Below, one piece after another: positions 1 through 14,517 of a stretch of DNA of 64,000 nucleotides. The number at the start of each line of letters is the position of its first letter. Position 1 is the first letter of the stretch. Source of the stretch: Acorus gramineus (taxonomy: Eukaryota > Streptophyta > Magnoliopsida > Acorales > Acoraceae); assembly GCA_030737835.1 (NCBI GenBank), contig CM060857.1:16317496-16381495 (forward strand), read 5' to 3'. The position numbers were made by a program, and so were the translations under genes. Below the pieces are notes generated by a model. The model was not told the DNA's origin. It ran no database searches and saw nothing but the letters and a program-made list of their open reading frames with translations.

Positions 1-31
1 CACAGCACAAATAGATAGCTAAAAGCATTAC

Positions 32-1101
32 CATTTCTTGAAGCAGGAGAGATTGATCTTGTTTCCATAGATATGCGAGGGAAACAAGCCCTAACCTCGA
101 ACAAACACTCTCCACCCTTAGCCTTTGGTAGTCAGAAGCTATAGCACCAGAAGACACTGCCATGATTGAAGGAAATTGCCTTTTCACTTCACTCAGCAAA
201 ATAAACATATCCTCAACTTCATCGCCCGTGGTCTCCTCGTACGTGAGATGCTGCCGCCTAAGAAATTTTTTTTTTTTTTAAATTAATCAAGAAACATCCA
301 ACACATAGAATAAATAAATAGATGCAACATTTAATAGAATCACAAAGGATTACTTGGTGGATCCATGTATACGCCTCCGGAACAGTGGAAGCCCCATGCA
401 TTCGGCATAGCTAATCACAATTTGGTGACCCACCTTTTAATTAATCGACAAAAAATTGATTCTTTATGTTAATCACTGAACCAAGAAAAAAATAATCTTT
501 TAAACACATTACATAAATAAATAAAAAATTCTCACTACATCAAAAAAAATCACATCCTTTCTCGTGACAACAAAAACTGCCAGAAAATTTAATTCTTTGT
601 GTTACAAAAAATATAACGAACGCATTACAACAAAATCACAAAATCTTCACACCAAAACCAAAAAATCACATTTTTCCCCCAAAAAAATTCGCAAAAATCG
701 CCAAAAAAAAGTTCCTTGTGTCAATAAATTAACAAAAAAAAAACCTATTTAAAAATTTTCACACCAACACAAAAAAAAATCACATCTTTTTTTAAGCGGC
801 AAACAACAACGCATAAAAAAATGAAAACGATTGAGGACTTACAGTCTGATACATGTAACTGTCTAACTCGTCAACGGAATCGTCCAGAGGCATCAAATTC
901 GCCAACGCCACAATCTAAACATATAAAACAAACCCAATCAAAACCCTAACCTGGATTGGATGGAACAACAACATAAAAAATACCAAAAATGGGGTAGAAA
1001 CCCTAAAAAAAGAGCGATCATACCTCGTGACCATACTCGACGCACTTCATCATGGCGTAGCAGCTGTCCTTTCCGCCCGATACCAATCCGACGGTCTTCA
1101 T
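32..1101 (-). CDS. DPH6: Diphthine--ammonia ligase, 5' part (DPH6-like)
   Basis: The enzyme amidates diphthine on elongation factor 2 in the cytosol, using ATP and ammonium, which is the last step of diphthamide synthesis. Four minus-strand exons are visible: 1024-1101, 843-914, 354-433 and 32-257. They join in frame into the first 152 residues, and the last exon ends at a GT donor, so the rest lies beyond the left edge. The protein starts MKTVGLVSGGKDSCYAMMK. SGGKDS (residues 8-13) is the PP-loop ATP-binding motif of the ATP_bind_4 family. Later blocks DELDSYMYQT, SYAECMGLPLFRR, EVEDMFILLSEVKRQ and AVSSGAIASDYQR match plant DPH6 proteins as I remember them. The ATG at 1101 is the only start just before the PP-loop. 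The C-terminal RidA-like domains of plant homologues cannot be seen here. Confidence 0.93.
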
Positions 1102-2405
1102 CCCTTCTGATATTCCTAAAATCTATATAATTAATAATATATATTTATTTGTTTTTAATCAAAAGAGAGAGGGTTTTGGTTTTTATGAGAAGAAACAGAA
1201 GAGAAAAGAATTTGGGTTGATTGAAGAACACTTGGGGCGACCATACAAACAGTGGCTTCTTCTGTGATTATTGAGAAAACTCTGTCTTATTATTGTACTG
1301 GACCCAAAGTAGAGCTTCTCCAAATGTTCTACTTAAGCCCATAAGCCCAGCCCATTTATCAAATAAGCTTTGAAAATATGAAAGTGTCATTTTTATCGAC
1401 CAGAACTCAAATCACACATGGTTCATTTTAAAAAAAAAATAGTAAACATGAGGTATATATTTTAATAAAAAATATATATTATTTTATTTCAAGTTGAATG
1501 AATCTATTTTTATTAAGTGTATGACATTAACGTATATATACCTTATCTGACGAAAAGGTATATCATTCATTGGACAAGATATACAAGACTGTATTTTAGG
1601 CTATAAAAAAAAAATTGAGTACAACAATGAGAAATACAATGTTCTTTGTATAAGGGAGCACTCATACTTTATTTCATATAACAACAAGAGAGTATTGATG
1701 TCCACTGCAGATGAAACTGCATTTAGAACAGTGATGTATCATTTTCCTTGTCGAGGGATGACAACAACCCGGCTGGCTCAGAACTGGTTTGGATTGAGTC
1801 AGGGATTAAATTTTTTTTTTTTTTTTAATTTAGAAACTAACTAATCACTATGTTATCTAGGATAATTTGATATGCTTAAACATTTAATCAACTGTAAATA
1901 TATAAATATTAATAATAACACGTATAAGCTAATTTTTTTTTAAAAAAAAATTTTAATTTAGAAAGATACATAAGTTATCTTTCTTGATAACCATTAGTGG
2001 ATGCAGTACTAGTCAGTCCTGACAAAGTGTCTGAATCCATTCCCAAAAGGCCAAAACTCACTTTAGACATTTCAATGAACATTTGTCAGCACATCATTAA
2101 GGACTGACAAGTACTAAAGGTATTGTTGATGAATTACATGAGAAAAATTGACTGCAAACCAAGCAAAATTTGTTTCTTAAAAACGTTGGGAGCAATCTGT
2201 ACAAACAAACAAATAAATGATATGAACATTACCAATTCAATTTGCAATAAATCAACTTTTACAGAAAATTCGATCGCTAAATATGGCATAAATCAATCAA
2301 ACCAACAACACATTTCCAAGCTCATACCAAACACATATTTCACCCCTGAAAAAGTAGCAATATATATGTTTTAAGGAACCAAACTGCTGTATAACTGCTG
2401 TCTCA
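1102..2405. other. Intergenic: DPH6 5' flank and CIP7-like 3' flank
   Basis: Both flanking genes read leftward, so this 1.3 kb holds the DPH6 5' UTR and promoter (nearest 1102) and the 3' UTR and downstream region of the CIP7-like gene (nearest 2405). It is AT-rich with several A or T runs. I see no gene or clear repeat; the open frame at 2123-2374 has no recognisable content. Confidence 0.6.
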
Positions 2406-5400
2406 TCATGCGTACGCAAGTTTCTTCTCACTCGTCTTGCGGAAAGGTGACAGTAGAGAGAATGGGCGAGAGACTGGAAACAAAAAAGATGGAATAACAA
2501 ATCCCATTAGCATAACAATTTTTATGGCTGATTTATCTAGTAAATACATTGGGTTGAAAATTTATGATTTTTTTTTTGTAGGTTTTGGATATTTTTCTCA
2601 TCAAGCGAATTAAACAGAGATGACTACTGACGGTGAATAACTAATACAACTGGTAAAGTACTAACCTTTTGTCGAAGTGCCTTCATCTTGAGAGATGAGA
2701 TTCTTAAGGGTATGGACTGCATTACATAAAATAATGAAACAGATAAACAATTAATCGTAACCCATGTATAGTGAGGTAGATGCAACTGCAGCAACCCTAC
2801 ATGTGAGTGATGTCTTGGGTTGAAGATCCATAGATGAGGACGACTTGTATAAAAGAAAATGTTACACTTAGTCATTCTACAGTACTTGCTTTCACAAAAA
2901 GTGTGGTATATACTCAAATGAATTGAATGCTTCTGTTTATTAATAAAGTTTTTTTTTTAGAGCACATACTGACATACCGTAGATGATGTGACAGCTACAG
3001 TTAGTTCCCTTCATATAAATTCTTAGGAGTAAGCTTGATTCAAATATCAGATATTTAATATAATGTCAAACATGAGCATGAGTAATCAGGATACCTTCTT
3101 CATTAGAAGCATAGAGCGGCAATTGATCCTCAGTAACTTCAGATTTTTCAGTACTGGAGCCCTGGCTCTTCTTTCCAAACTTCAATAATCGTCTGAAACC
3201 TTTTGATGAATCCTTACTCCGATGCTTGTCTGAAGATTCTGGAGCTGCATCGATGACTTCTGGGTCCAGAGAAAAGGAGACATGCGCCTTGATTGTATCT
3301 GTGGTATTCACAGATATTGCAGAGGTTGTCTGCTGGCCTTCGTTGTACTGCAAATTGGTCGAGCGTTGTTCATCCACAGATGACAGTCGAGCATATGGGG
3401 CTTGATATGGTTTCTCAGTGACCTTAGTGCTGAAGACCTTTGACTCGTCTATGGTGCAGTTCGATGCAACCTGATCATCAAAATGCATTAAAAAAATGGA
3501 ATCAATCGAGGGAACCTTTGTATGTTGTAAGAGAAGATGCTCAAGTTTTCAGGAATCTGATAGAGCCTAATGTAACATTCTTCCACCACCTATGATGATG
3601 GAATTTCACGTATTGAGATTGTGGGTTTCATTCAAGAATATGTGAATACTGGCACAGTAATAAAAATGAAAGAAACAGAGACTTTTAGAAAGAAAGCAGC
3701 CTCGCACAAGCACATACATCAGGGATGAACAAGCATGAGAGGAATAAAAATTTCATGCAGAAATTGATCTGTGTTCACTAGTAACAGTCCAATGTTTACT
3801 TGGTTTTGTTGTAACGTCCCATGTATGCTCCATCGAATATGATAGAATCCAAAAATTTTATACAATAACTTAAAAAGAATTATAATGATGCCATAAGAAA
3901 TACATAATTATAGTGAGAATGAACCGATAATGAACTGCCTTTTTAAGAGTAACAAGCTGATAGGTACAAATATCATCATTTTATAACAAACATTAAGAAA
4001 TGATGAGTAGGGATAGTGGAGAAATGGTATAATAAAAATCTGTACTGGAAATTTAGAAATTCTAGTTTCAGTTGAATTTTCAAAATTATATGCCAGTTTG
4101 AGCCATAACAAACCTTGGCACTTTCAATGGCAAACAAAGAAATATGAAAATCCTGACAAGGTTCTGAGTTCACAACAAAACTTGATCATTTTAATCATAA
4201 ATTCAAACCAAGTCAATTGGGCCAACTCTGGATGGGTGGAGCATAAGAAAGGCCGGGGTTGAGATAGGGCCAAGACGTAAGAAGGTGATCTCCCTCCCTC
4301 CCTCCTTCTCTCTCTCTAGATTAGAGTAAGAGGGGTGGCAGAGGAGGGGAGATCAAAGGAGGACGAAACATCAAAAGAGAACATCGGGGAAGATGGTGGT
4401 GCCGGATAAACCACCTTTATCTAAAAAGTTTTAGATGAGGTAAGTTCAATGGCGTCAGTATGAGGCCTTGGCTAGCCAACAATAGATCAGAACATATTAA
4501 TTTTATAGAGATGATGTTAAAAGGATAAAAGGGTTGAAAACTAAAACTTCGTTCAGGGATATATGTGACAAAGGAAAATATTCTATTTCATAATTTCAGC
4601 TTCCCGAGAAAGCATTGTTTCATGGACTGCTGTCAAAAGCAAAATAGATCAACAAAGAAAATTTAAAAGCAGATTTGAGCAAAAGCCATTTGCAGATAAC
4701 GGTTTGCAACTGTGTAGATTTTTAAAAAGCTAGCATCAGAATATGGTTGAAACGCAGACCCAAATGCAACTAAATCTGTTCTAATGTTGCACTCTTCATC
4801 CCCATGAAATTGCAGTTGAGGTGAATCAGTGTATGCAGGAATCTGTTTCGTCGGATGCGTTTCCAAATGGGTCATGTCCCAGATGTGTTTCTGAATGGGT
4901 CGTGTGTCCCAGTGTTAATGAAATTGGATACCTTCATGTGTTAAAAACGGTGGTCGGAGTCAAAATGCAGAAGCTGCTAAACACAACTTCGCAATGTAAT
5001 TGATTTTCCAAGCGACTCCAAAGGGGCCTAAGCCAGTCTGAGACTAGGACAACCACTCCCAGCCCGGCCAAGTGCCACCCCTAAGTCAGCAAAATTATAT
5101 ATGTAGGTTTGTACTATAATTTATTTAATACACCATGGTAGAATGTCTTACATTTTTTTAAAAAAAAATTATAAATAGGAAACCAGGGATCTCAAAAATT
5201 CTAAAAGTGGGGGTTTTACACCAAAAAAAATAGCAAGTCCGAGCAGGTTGAGGAAAAGCTGACCTCATGAGATTCGATATTCTGGTTAAGCTGTCCCACC
5301 CTGTTGTCCTCCATTTTAATAATGGTAACTGGTGGAGGAGGAGCGCGTATAGATGCATAGTTCGAGTCCATGCGAGTCTTCTCTCCTGTTGGGCTGCTTT

Positions 5401-8400
5401 GTAATTCCTTTCTTACCTCTACAATTTCTGCAGATGCCTGAACTACAGAAGGGGCCACCATCTCTGTTTCAAGCATAACAACAGTCTTCTCAATAACTGG
5501 ATTGTCATCTCCATTGTTGTACTGAGTGGTCTCATCAGCCTTCTTTGATTTAACCTTTTCAGAATTTAGAGAAGATCTGCTACCATTTCCTTTCTGAATT
5601 AGCTGCTTAGTCGCAGACTTGTTAGGGACATTATTGGGAGGTCCTTTTGGTGTCCTGATCTTCAGCTCCGGTAGTGTTGCAGATTTGGTTTTGTCAAGGC
5701 TCATTATAGCAGATATCTTCTTAATCTGAGGCTCGTCAGAAACATTATGCTTAGGTCCTTTAGAACTGGTAACTGATCTGAGTGAAGAAGCACGATTGAC
5801 GTTATTTCCTTCGGGATCAGACAGTCTTCTATTTCTTACAGCTTCAGTCTTTGCTTCAGGAGTAGAGCCATTTCTTTCTTTCTTCAAATCTGGTAATGAT
5901 GACACTGAGCGGCTCAACCCATTCCCAGAAAAACTAGAGCCACCTGGTCTGCTGGGTTTAGTGACCTTCCCAGAATCGTTGGACGCCGTAGAGGTGGTTC
6001 TGATGGGCAATTTTTGCCATGGTGAAGAAGACCCAGGATCTGAATCAGTGAACTTGGATCCTTTATGCAAGCCTGGGGAAACCTTTGTGAGAGTTCGAGG
6101 TTTAACAAGCTGAGAAGGCAGAGGAGATGCAGGGCTTGAACTTCCTCTGGCAGCAATCCTCTTTTGACGCTCTCTTTTAAGAGCTTCCAATCTTCTGATC
6201 TCTTCCTCTTCCTAGAAAACAATGTAACTAAGTAATGAATACATGGATTTGATAGAGGCTGAGAGAACAATGTGATCAACTTTGATGTCTAAAGGAATCT
6301 AGGACTAAACGATGCTTATATCAAAAGTTAAGGCAGCCAGGCTGTCATGACATGAGCCTGTACAGTTAGCTTTGCAAATCAGTTGTAAAGAAGTTGGAGG
6401 AAGGCATGAATTCATGATACCAAATAAGCAAGGAATATACTGAGAAAAGCTAAAAGAAAAGGAGCCCAGAAATACAAAATCACTCATGATGCCTTGTTTT
6501 AAAATGAAAAAAAAATAGGTTAGTGGTTTAAAGTAATTAGATTTATATGGCTTTAACATGGTGTGAAATTGATGAGAAATATGAATAGTGTAATCTATAC
6601 CCTCTCTTTCTTCTCTTTTTGAAGATCAGCTTTATAGGCACGCAGTTTAGCCGCACGTGCTTGGGCTTCAGCCTGAGGACTCAATTTCGAAGGTTTCCCC
6701 CTTCTCATTGTTGACTCCATTCTCCTTTTGTCCATACCATTCTGCGATGCTTTGGACTTCTTTTCTTTTTCCGGATTTTTCTTAACATTAGCTGAGATGT
6801 CTTCTTGGTTTTTGTTTGCCAGAACTGCATCTTCAGTACGAGCCTGTATATCATATTCCATGGCTGGATCATAACCGAAAGACTCCCTCTCCACATCACG
6901 CTGTGGCATGAAACTTAATCCATCAGGTTCATAGCCCAACTGATTGGTGACCCCATTAGAAGACTCTGCAGTTTTCTGAATAGATGACGGAAATTGAGAA
7001 TACATGTCAATAGCAGTTCTGCTCTCCGTTCCAATTTGATCTTGGGAGCTTGACCTGAAAGGAACTATATAAGAATCATCACCTACGTCGCGGGAAGAAA
7101 TGTTTTCTGTGTTCTCAACACGCACAAACTCATTTCCAGCAAGCGGATCAAGATAAGAATTCTTATCGGTAGTCTGGTTTTCTCGACTATAAATCAAGAA
7201 ATCATCATTGATAGCCCTTCTATATACTCCTCTTCCACCATTGCTTTCTGAAATCTGAACATCTTGTTGGGCATCTCTAATATATTCTCTTCCACTAAAA
7301 TGCTCATGAGAAGCTCCCACTTCATTAATTGATGCATTATGTTTATAAGATCGGGTAACCTTGCCATTCACTCTATCAAATTCTGTTATCCTTTGATCAT
7401 GAGCATCTCTGAAATCTCGATCTGGAGGAAGAATAGGATCTGGCCCTATTGTATTCTGCTTTCGCTTCACAGGTGCTTCCTTTTCAGTAGAAAACATGCC
7501 TCCATCAGCAGGTCTGGTTCTTTCTTCCTCTTCCTTTAGTAAGAAATTCTGAAATGCTTGCCAGTGCCCAGAATCTGCCTCTTGTCCAAAACTCGTCTCA
7601 TTTCTGTGATATAAATTCATATCATCATCAGATTTGCCATGGGTGCCTTTGTTTTTTGATGACCGTGAATTTTTCTTGTGCTTTTTGTCTGAGGAGTCAG
7701 AATGGAGATCCTCACCCTCCATATCAGTTTCAGAATCAGAAGCTGATTGAGATTCACTTCCTGAAGCATCATGTCGCTTGGACGTAACATAATTGATGTT
7801 TCGAATGACGACGACGCCAGACTTTTTTTTCCCAGATCGACCAGCTTTTCTATGTGATTTTCGACCTTGTAGAACTTCTTTTTCCACTTCTGACATGATT
7901 TGATCTACACCATCCTGTGACCTAGTATTGGAATCAGACTCAGTATTGCTATCCCTACTGTCCATGGAATGCCTTTTGGGCCTTTGCTGTGTGTTGAATC
8001 TAGGATCCTCCATTGGAGGAGGGTATGGAGATTGGAAATACATGCCACCTCCAGGGTAGTAAGGCATGCCTTGCATGGGATAAGCTGGAAAAACTGGGGC
8101 ACCTTGGGGAGAATGCATTGGCCACTGAGGAAACATAGGATGCTGATATTGACCTTGGATATACTCTTGAGGGCCTACTGGCATCTGGGATTCAGTTGGA
8201 GGCCTTCTATCTGGAATTCAAAAAAAAAAAAGTATAATATACAAATAAAATCAAAATGATATAGCAATTCATTGTGCTGAAAGGAAGGCGGACAATGAAA
8301 ATGGATCCAAGTTAAAAATCTTAATGATATTTAGAACAATAAGTCAGACTGGACCATTCACAGAATTACAAAGAAATTGTTTCGTGTGTGTGTGTGTGAT

Positions 8401-11400
8401 TTGAGAAAAGTGGTGACTTCATTAAACTATTAAACTACCAAGGTAGGGTAACATAAGATTTTAAAAAAATGGGCAAGGGTTCAAGGAATATCACCAACAA
8501 AAATGCACATACAGAGGTTAACCCAAGATAGAAAAAGCTCTTCCCACCTCACTCAACTATGAATCTACCCTCCCTATCAATACAAATACTTTCTGCCTGC
8601 AGAAGATGTTTGCACCAATCTCTTAGGAAGCTCACCGCAGTTAACCAAGTGTTTTAAATACAACACTCTCTCCAGTGGAAGAATTTCTCGCTCCTAGTTA
8701 GCCAAAGTGACCAAAACATACACCCAAAGGGTTCATCAAAGGAAACCTCCCCTTCTCATTTTATCAAGCCAAACTAGTCAGGTAAAATAAAAAGACTGGA
8801 CATCTGCTGACCCTCTTTTTGAGGCATGACTCACAAACATCACATTTATGGAGAACCAAAATAATGATCAACGTCTTTCAGTAAGAGTTTTGAAATAAAA
8901 TGCATTTCAAATGGCTCTAAGTGTATCTGAGAAAGAAATATAAATCTCAATGCTGCTCATCTTAATTAAGAGAACCAACTGATAAGAAAACTAAGGGAAA
9001 GAGAAAAGGTCATTCTACAGAAAGCTCCAAAATGATTGTTTCCCCAGATAATGGAAATTTATTATATGCAGTTATTTCCTATGGTCCAGCCTAGCTTACC
9101 TAACAACAAATGGATATAATAATTCTCCTTTATCTGGGATAATTTTCCTTATAAGAAGTTATTTGGTAATTTGTATCTCCATCCCAATTACCTTCTGAGC
9201 TAAAATTCATCTCCACACCGGGATTGTTGCTTGTTTTTCCATTGCTTTCGGAACCCCAAATGCCATTAGAGAAAACAATGCCTGTGGCATTAACAGAAGA
9301 AAACTCAGATCTGGTAGACATTGCTTCAGCTGCCTCGATTTCCAGCCACTGGCCGGATTCATGTTTCCCCTTCCATAATTCCACAAATCTTAAGCAAGCA
9401 TCCCTGCAGCATGAAGAAATAGAATTATAGTAATTGCACAACTAAGATGGTGACCAGACAACATCTGAAGAACCATCAGGAGACATTATTATAAAAAAAA
9501 GAAGATAAATCATTCAGAAAATAGGAAAACAGAGCATTTAGTGAGCAATATAGCTTACATCAATCGGTTTGCCCCAAAACATTCAGCAAATGATACTATA
9601 TATGACAGATTATCCATGTCAAACCCAGCTGCCACTGCTCGGGCGAATGCCATGCCCTGTTCTTTCTGCAATACAACCCTTCGGGTCTCTAAGACTCTCA
9701 AAAGTTTAACCCTGCAAAAAGAAATATAGGAGGGGGTGAGGTAACTATGACAATGACACTGAACATGCTTCATGCCTAATATAACTTGTCAAGATATCCA
9801 CAAAAGCAAATCATGTTGTTGTTGTTGTTCATGACGATGATGGTGATGTAAGATTTGTAAGAGTCATTATGGGACACTGGACAATGCATGTAGATTTAAC
9901 AGGATATATTTTGTTGCTACTACGTACTTCGAATTCTCCTCTTGCGTGATGATTCCATTTGAATCAGGTGGATGCTCCCCAGGCTGTCATCAGTCAGAAA
10001 AATCAAATGCCGAATCATCACAACCAGTCATCATACAATGTAAAGGTGTTAGAGCAATACCTTGTATAGGACAATGGCCTTATTTACATCAGAGTCCAGT
10101 GTGGGCTTGTTATCTGTACAAAATCACCATATTGCTTGTTATCTGAAGCAAGATTCCTCCCTTGCATGTTTTTAGCTTGACAGGAAATCAATTTCATTAC
10201 AGTAGTGGAAATGTTTTCTCAGAGCACGGCATAGCCATAAAAGAAAAGGAAATTAGGATGATGTTAAATCACCATGTTGCTTGTTATCTGAAGCAATATT
10301 CCTCCCTTGCATGTTTTTTGCTTGAGAGGAAATCAATTTCATTATAATAGTCGAAATATTTTCTCAGACCACGTCGTAGCCATCAAAGAAAAGGAAATTA
10401 GGATGATGCTAACAACCTCATTTGAAAAACTTTGTAAGAGTTAGACAATGACAAGGCATAGTAGAGTGGATTTTTGGAAACATGTCAGAATTCAGAAGTC
10501 ACAAATGGTAATCATTCCACCAGATAGTATTTATATCCAATTTAAAATCGCATCTTTATTTCTGGGTTTCCTCATATTAGAAATCAATCGTCTGGTAAAC
10601 ATGATTTTAAAACTACATAGTGCTTTGAATGAAACTCTAAATCCAAATGGTTCCATTTCCATATCAAACCCAGTTCCCACCATACCTCCTTGTCATATAC
10701 TCATGAAACAAATATCCAAGACAGACAAACTGTGTTATCATGGTGGTTCATATATCAATTTCCAAAAAGATAATACATTATCATGAAACAAGATTATTTT
10801 CTTTAATGTAATTTTTTCTCTTTTCCCCTGACATGCAACACTTTTAATATGCACTAAAGAATAATGAAGATTTAAAGAATGTACAGTGAAGGTTTCATTA
10901 TCATACCGACGATGTTTGCCATTGATCTAGTTTGATGATCTTCCACCTGCTGTCAGGTAAGTACTAGAGATGAATTATATGAAGCACCACGAACTGAAAA
11001 TGGGAATAGTGACAGAAACATACACTGCTAAACCCTAGGCCTTCATTGCCCTGGATTGCAATTGCTTTCTCGATTTGTAAAATCTCGGATTCTACCGTAT
11101 TCACTCGCTCCAAAACTTCAGGCGTGCTCACAAAACGAACGAACCTAATTAAGAAGTGAATGTCAAATTTTCATTGTATCCTCTCAAAGTGGGATAATGA
11201 CACAACAGAAGTATAAATGGCAAAAAAACACTGGAATGCCTTCAGACTGCTATGCCAGTGTTTCAGAGCAGTATTTTGTGTGACCTCTCCGGTAAGAAGA
11301 AAAAGAAAAAGAAGATTTCAGTGTAACAGACCTCTCCACTGTGCCCTTTGTAAACCATAATGTATCCCTTCCAGGATCTGGCTTAAGAATAATTGAGTAT

Positions 11401-12440
11401 CCTCCTTTCTTTATCTGTTCTTGTGCCGTCCTCAAGTGGGAAAGGAATGGGTTCAACAACCCAGATGCCATCTTCTCCGTCATTCCATTTGCCATGATGA
11501 ACAGATCACATCTGAAGGTTACAAAAAAAATTAAAAAACACAACACAACAGAAAAAAGAAACAATACACATCAGACCAGAAACAGTCAACAAGATGCATC
11601 ACATTTCATATACAAAGAGAAAATCTCCATTTTTATCAGATAAAACCACAACATCAATCAAAACAGCACCACACTGAAACATTCTTGGAAGGTGTTCCAA
11701 TTCAGTCTATTATACAAAAGAGAATATTTATATGAGTCCTAAAATAACCAATTTAAGGGTGTCAAAAAAGATCCACGACCAAAAATAACTCACCGGATCA
11801 AAGAAACATCCTGCATTACAAGATTTATAAATGAATTGACATGATCAAAGAAAACCAATATCACAGAGAGAGACAGCACATCATGGTAAAACCTGAACTA
11901 AATCATTTAGGAACCAGTTAGGAGAAATGAAAAAACGCATTCACCACCATCACTCAAATGCCAAACTTCATTGAATCCCCATAAAGCGAGAGAATTCCGA
12001 TCAGTAGTTTGAATCTCTCCATAAATGGTATCCATGGAAACAATAGGAAAGTTTTGCATTGGAGAGAACCAACACTTCCCATCAAAATCACAGGATTCAA
12101 CAACTGATGTCAACTACTTCTAATGGACAAAAAACTTCCGGAAAAAGATTCAGATCAAAACATGATAAACGCACAAATGCGACTTTAAAAACCAAACAAA
12201 ATCATTTTAAAATCCACATTTTTCCACAAATTAGATCCAATCCCCTAAAAAAAAGCACTGAAAAACTTAGATTTTTCCTTCTCTTAAAATCAAGAACAAC
12301 CAAAATCGACCCAATTCAAAATCACACAAAACACGTAACCACACAAACAAATCAAAACAAGGGGAAAACAAAACCCATTACCTGGTTCGAGTTGGGGTCA
12401 GATGAAAAATAGCCGAATCCAGCCGAGTTTCGGACTTCAT
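2406..12440 (-). CDS. COP1-interacting protein 7-like protein
   Basis: Thirteen minus-strand exons: 12382-12440, 11332-11511, 11024-11144, 10907-10949, 10061-10113, 9928-9983, 9559-9711, 9192-9403, 6601-8210, 5264-6211, 3095-3470, 2666-2716 and 2406-2473. They keep one frame of 3930 nt (1309 aa). The N-terminus, [20 protein letters not shown] followed by [19 protein letters not shown], and later [20 protein letters not shown], are diagnostic of the CIP7 family. The large exon at 6601-8210 encodes a Pro/Gly/Tyr-rich stretch and then charged, disordered sequence. Residues about 805-850 ([11 protein letters not shown] and [18 protein letters not shown]) should form a coiled coil. The C-terminus is basic ([32 protein letters not shown]). 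Arabidopsis CIP7 was described as a nuclear COP1 partner that promotes light-regulated genes; the function of this family member is inferred only. The exon 4 acceptor has two adjacent in-frame CAG choices. Confidence 0.9.
3471..5263 (-). other. Intron 10 of the CIP7-like gene
   Basis: This 1.8 kb intron lies between exons 5264-6211 and 3095-3470. It contains a CT-rich stretch near 4291-4318 and a GC-richer patch near 4230-4430. I see no coding sequence or recognisable transposon; the short open frames in it have no family resemblance. Confidence 0.6.
8211..9191 (-). other. Intron 8 of the CIP7-like gene
   Basis: A 1.0 kb intron with a short GT repeat near 8384-8397. Nothing else is recognised in it. 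Confidence 0.6.
10121..10410. repeat. 145-bp tandem duplication in a CIP7-like intron
   Basis: Two adjacent copies, 10121-10265 and 10266-10410, each begin AAATCACCAT and end in GGAAATTAGGATGATG. They differ at about a dozen scattered positions. The array lies in intron 4, only 8 bp from exon 5 (10061-10113), so on the gene strand it sits just before the acceptor and probably duplicated the branch-point region. Confidence 0.9.
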
Positions 12441-14517
12441 TGTCACCAAAAAACACACCAAAAAAAAGAAGAAGAAAAAGAAAAAAACGAGCTTCTTCTA
12501 CGAAAGCTAGGGTTTCTATCCTCCCCAACAGGGAACCGATCGAGACGACACAAAGAGCGAAATGTAACTACGTGTGAAGGAGATCTCCTAAAGGAGACCC
12601 ATTTCAAAGAGAGAGAATGTGATGATTGAAGAATGTCGTCAGAGAGAGAAAGAGAGGATCTTTAATGGCGTAAATACATAATAAAAAAATGTAAAATAAA
12701 AAGTGAAGTGAGAGACAGAGTGATGAAGAAGTTGCCTTCGGACTCCGACCAGAAACATGAAGGGCATAATAGTCATTTTGGCTTCTCATGATTTTTCGGA
12801 CGGTCGAGATTCTCGAAGGATAGAAATCCTGAGAAAGGTTGAAAAGTCAACACCGACAGAGGAAGACTTGAAGGGAAGATAAAATGACCAGAATACCCTC
12901 ACGTGGAGGTTAGACCTGACTCTGGGTGGACCCCACAGTGAATGGAACGGAACAGCCTTGGATTCTATTTAGGTAAGAGAGATATTGTGATTGTTATTTT
13001 TGGAGACAATGACAGAAACCACCCTATAAATCTACGGTTGTCAAATATGTCCTCCAACCGATATAATTCTTTGGCTTTTACCTTTTAGCATGTTCAATTC
13101 AGAGATGATCAGATATTTTGATTCAAAAAAAAAAAAAAAAAATTTTATTTTATGTGATATACATTTTTTTAATTGGAAAATGATATGCACTTGCATCCCG
13201 TTTTTCCAATAATTTGATTTTTTATATAATCAAATTATTCTAGTATATTATGAAAATAATATAGCTAAATAACTTAGTACATATTTTTATTTTAAAAAAA
13301 TTACTTAACCATTTGCATTAGTAAAATATGTTGTGACTTGAACAATGATTCTGAACTGAACTGCGAATGGGATTACATGCCAGATTGAGTGCATCATTAA
13401 CACTTTTTTTTTTGTTATTTTAAAAGTGTAGTGTAAATGTTAAATATTGAGTAACAACTCTCTTTATTTGGTTGTTGCATTTATTTTCCATCATTTTTTA
13501 TTTGACCCAAATTATATCACTTTCTTTCACTTTATTTTTCAATTTGTTGAGCACAAAACATTCCAAAAAAGATAATCATCCAATCATTTCTTTTTATCCA
13601 AGTATAACTATTTTAATTCATCCAAAACTATGACCTCATTTGAAAACGAGTTTACACAACTTTTGAGTTTGTATAAATTTTTTTTTTAAAACCCGTTTTG
13701 AAATAGGAAAATATAAGTAAAAAACTACAAATAAATTTTTGTAAAAAAACTCAAAATTTGAAGTTATTCAAAAATTGTGGAGAGAGAATTTCTTACAAAA
13801 CTAATTTTAAACTCAATTTTTATCTAAATACAACCTATGGATGGTGGTTGAATAAACATTATATCTTTTGAAGGGGGAAAACTCCCAAACTCAAAAATAA
13901 TTGTATCAGATCACAAAAGAAAAAAAATTGTATCAGAGTCCCATGTGCACAAATACTAGGTCACACCAATCTTCAAAACCACCAAGACACACCGACACAA
14001 TCAGATCCATCGATGAAGGCATGGATGTCAATCCAACGGTCCATATGCACCGACCCGACAATAGCTTACCAAATGTCATGTCATGTTCCCAAGTTAAGAT
14101 AAAGACAGATTTGAAAAAATAAAAATAAAAGTTGATCTGGAAATGAAGGAATCACAGAGTAGTTCCACCTACAATTGATTTTTAAACAAATTTATAATCG
14201 AAATGAAAAGGAAGTACCACATTTTCGTAATGCAATGATTCCAATGCAATCATAATATGGTATTTAATATGGTATTAGTGGAGATTATTATTATTGTGAT
14301 TATTATGACCGTGACTATACACTTGAAAAAGGAGGAATACGTGGGTCTAGTTAGATTTTAACATTAAAAAAAGTATGTTATTCATTTTCATTGATTTTTC
14401 AAGGGGCTTTACATGAGTTAAGAAAATAAATTACATTGTTTTATATATTGACCATTGTATATTATTGCTTTGTCTTTTTGTGCGTGAGTGTACACAGTTT
14501 ATATTCAGTCCATTCTG

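Noticed and set aside
1430-1600. AT-rich segments resembling stretches near 16380-16560, 20200-20430 and 39100-39260
   Set aside because: The shared GTATATACTTTAAT-like words are too AT-rich and too irregular to claim a common element by eye.
13901-14122. 73-codon frame in gene-free DNA
   Set aside because: No recognisable domain and no supporting context; its composition matches the surrounding sequence.
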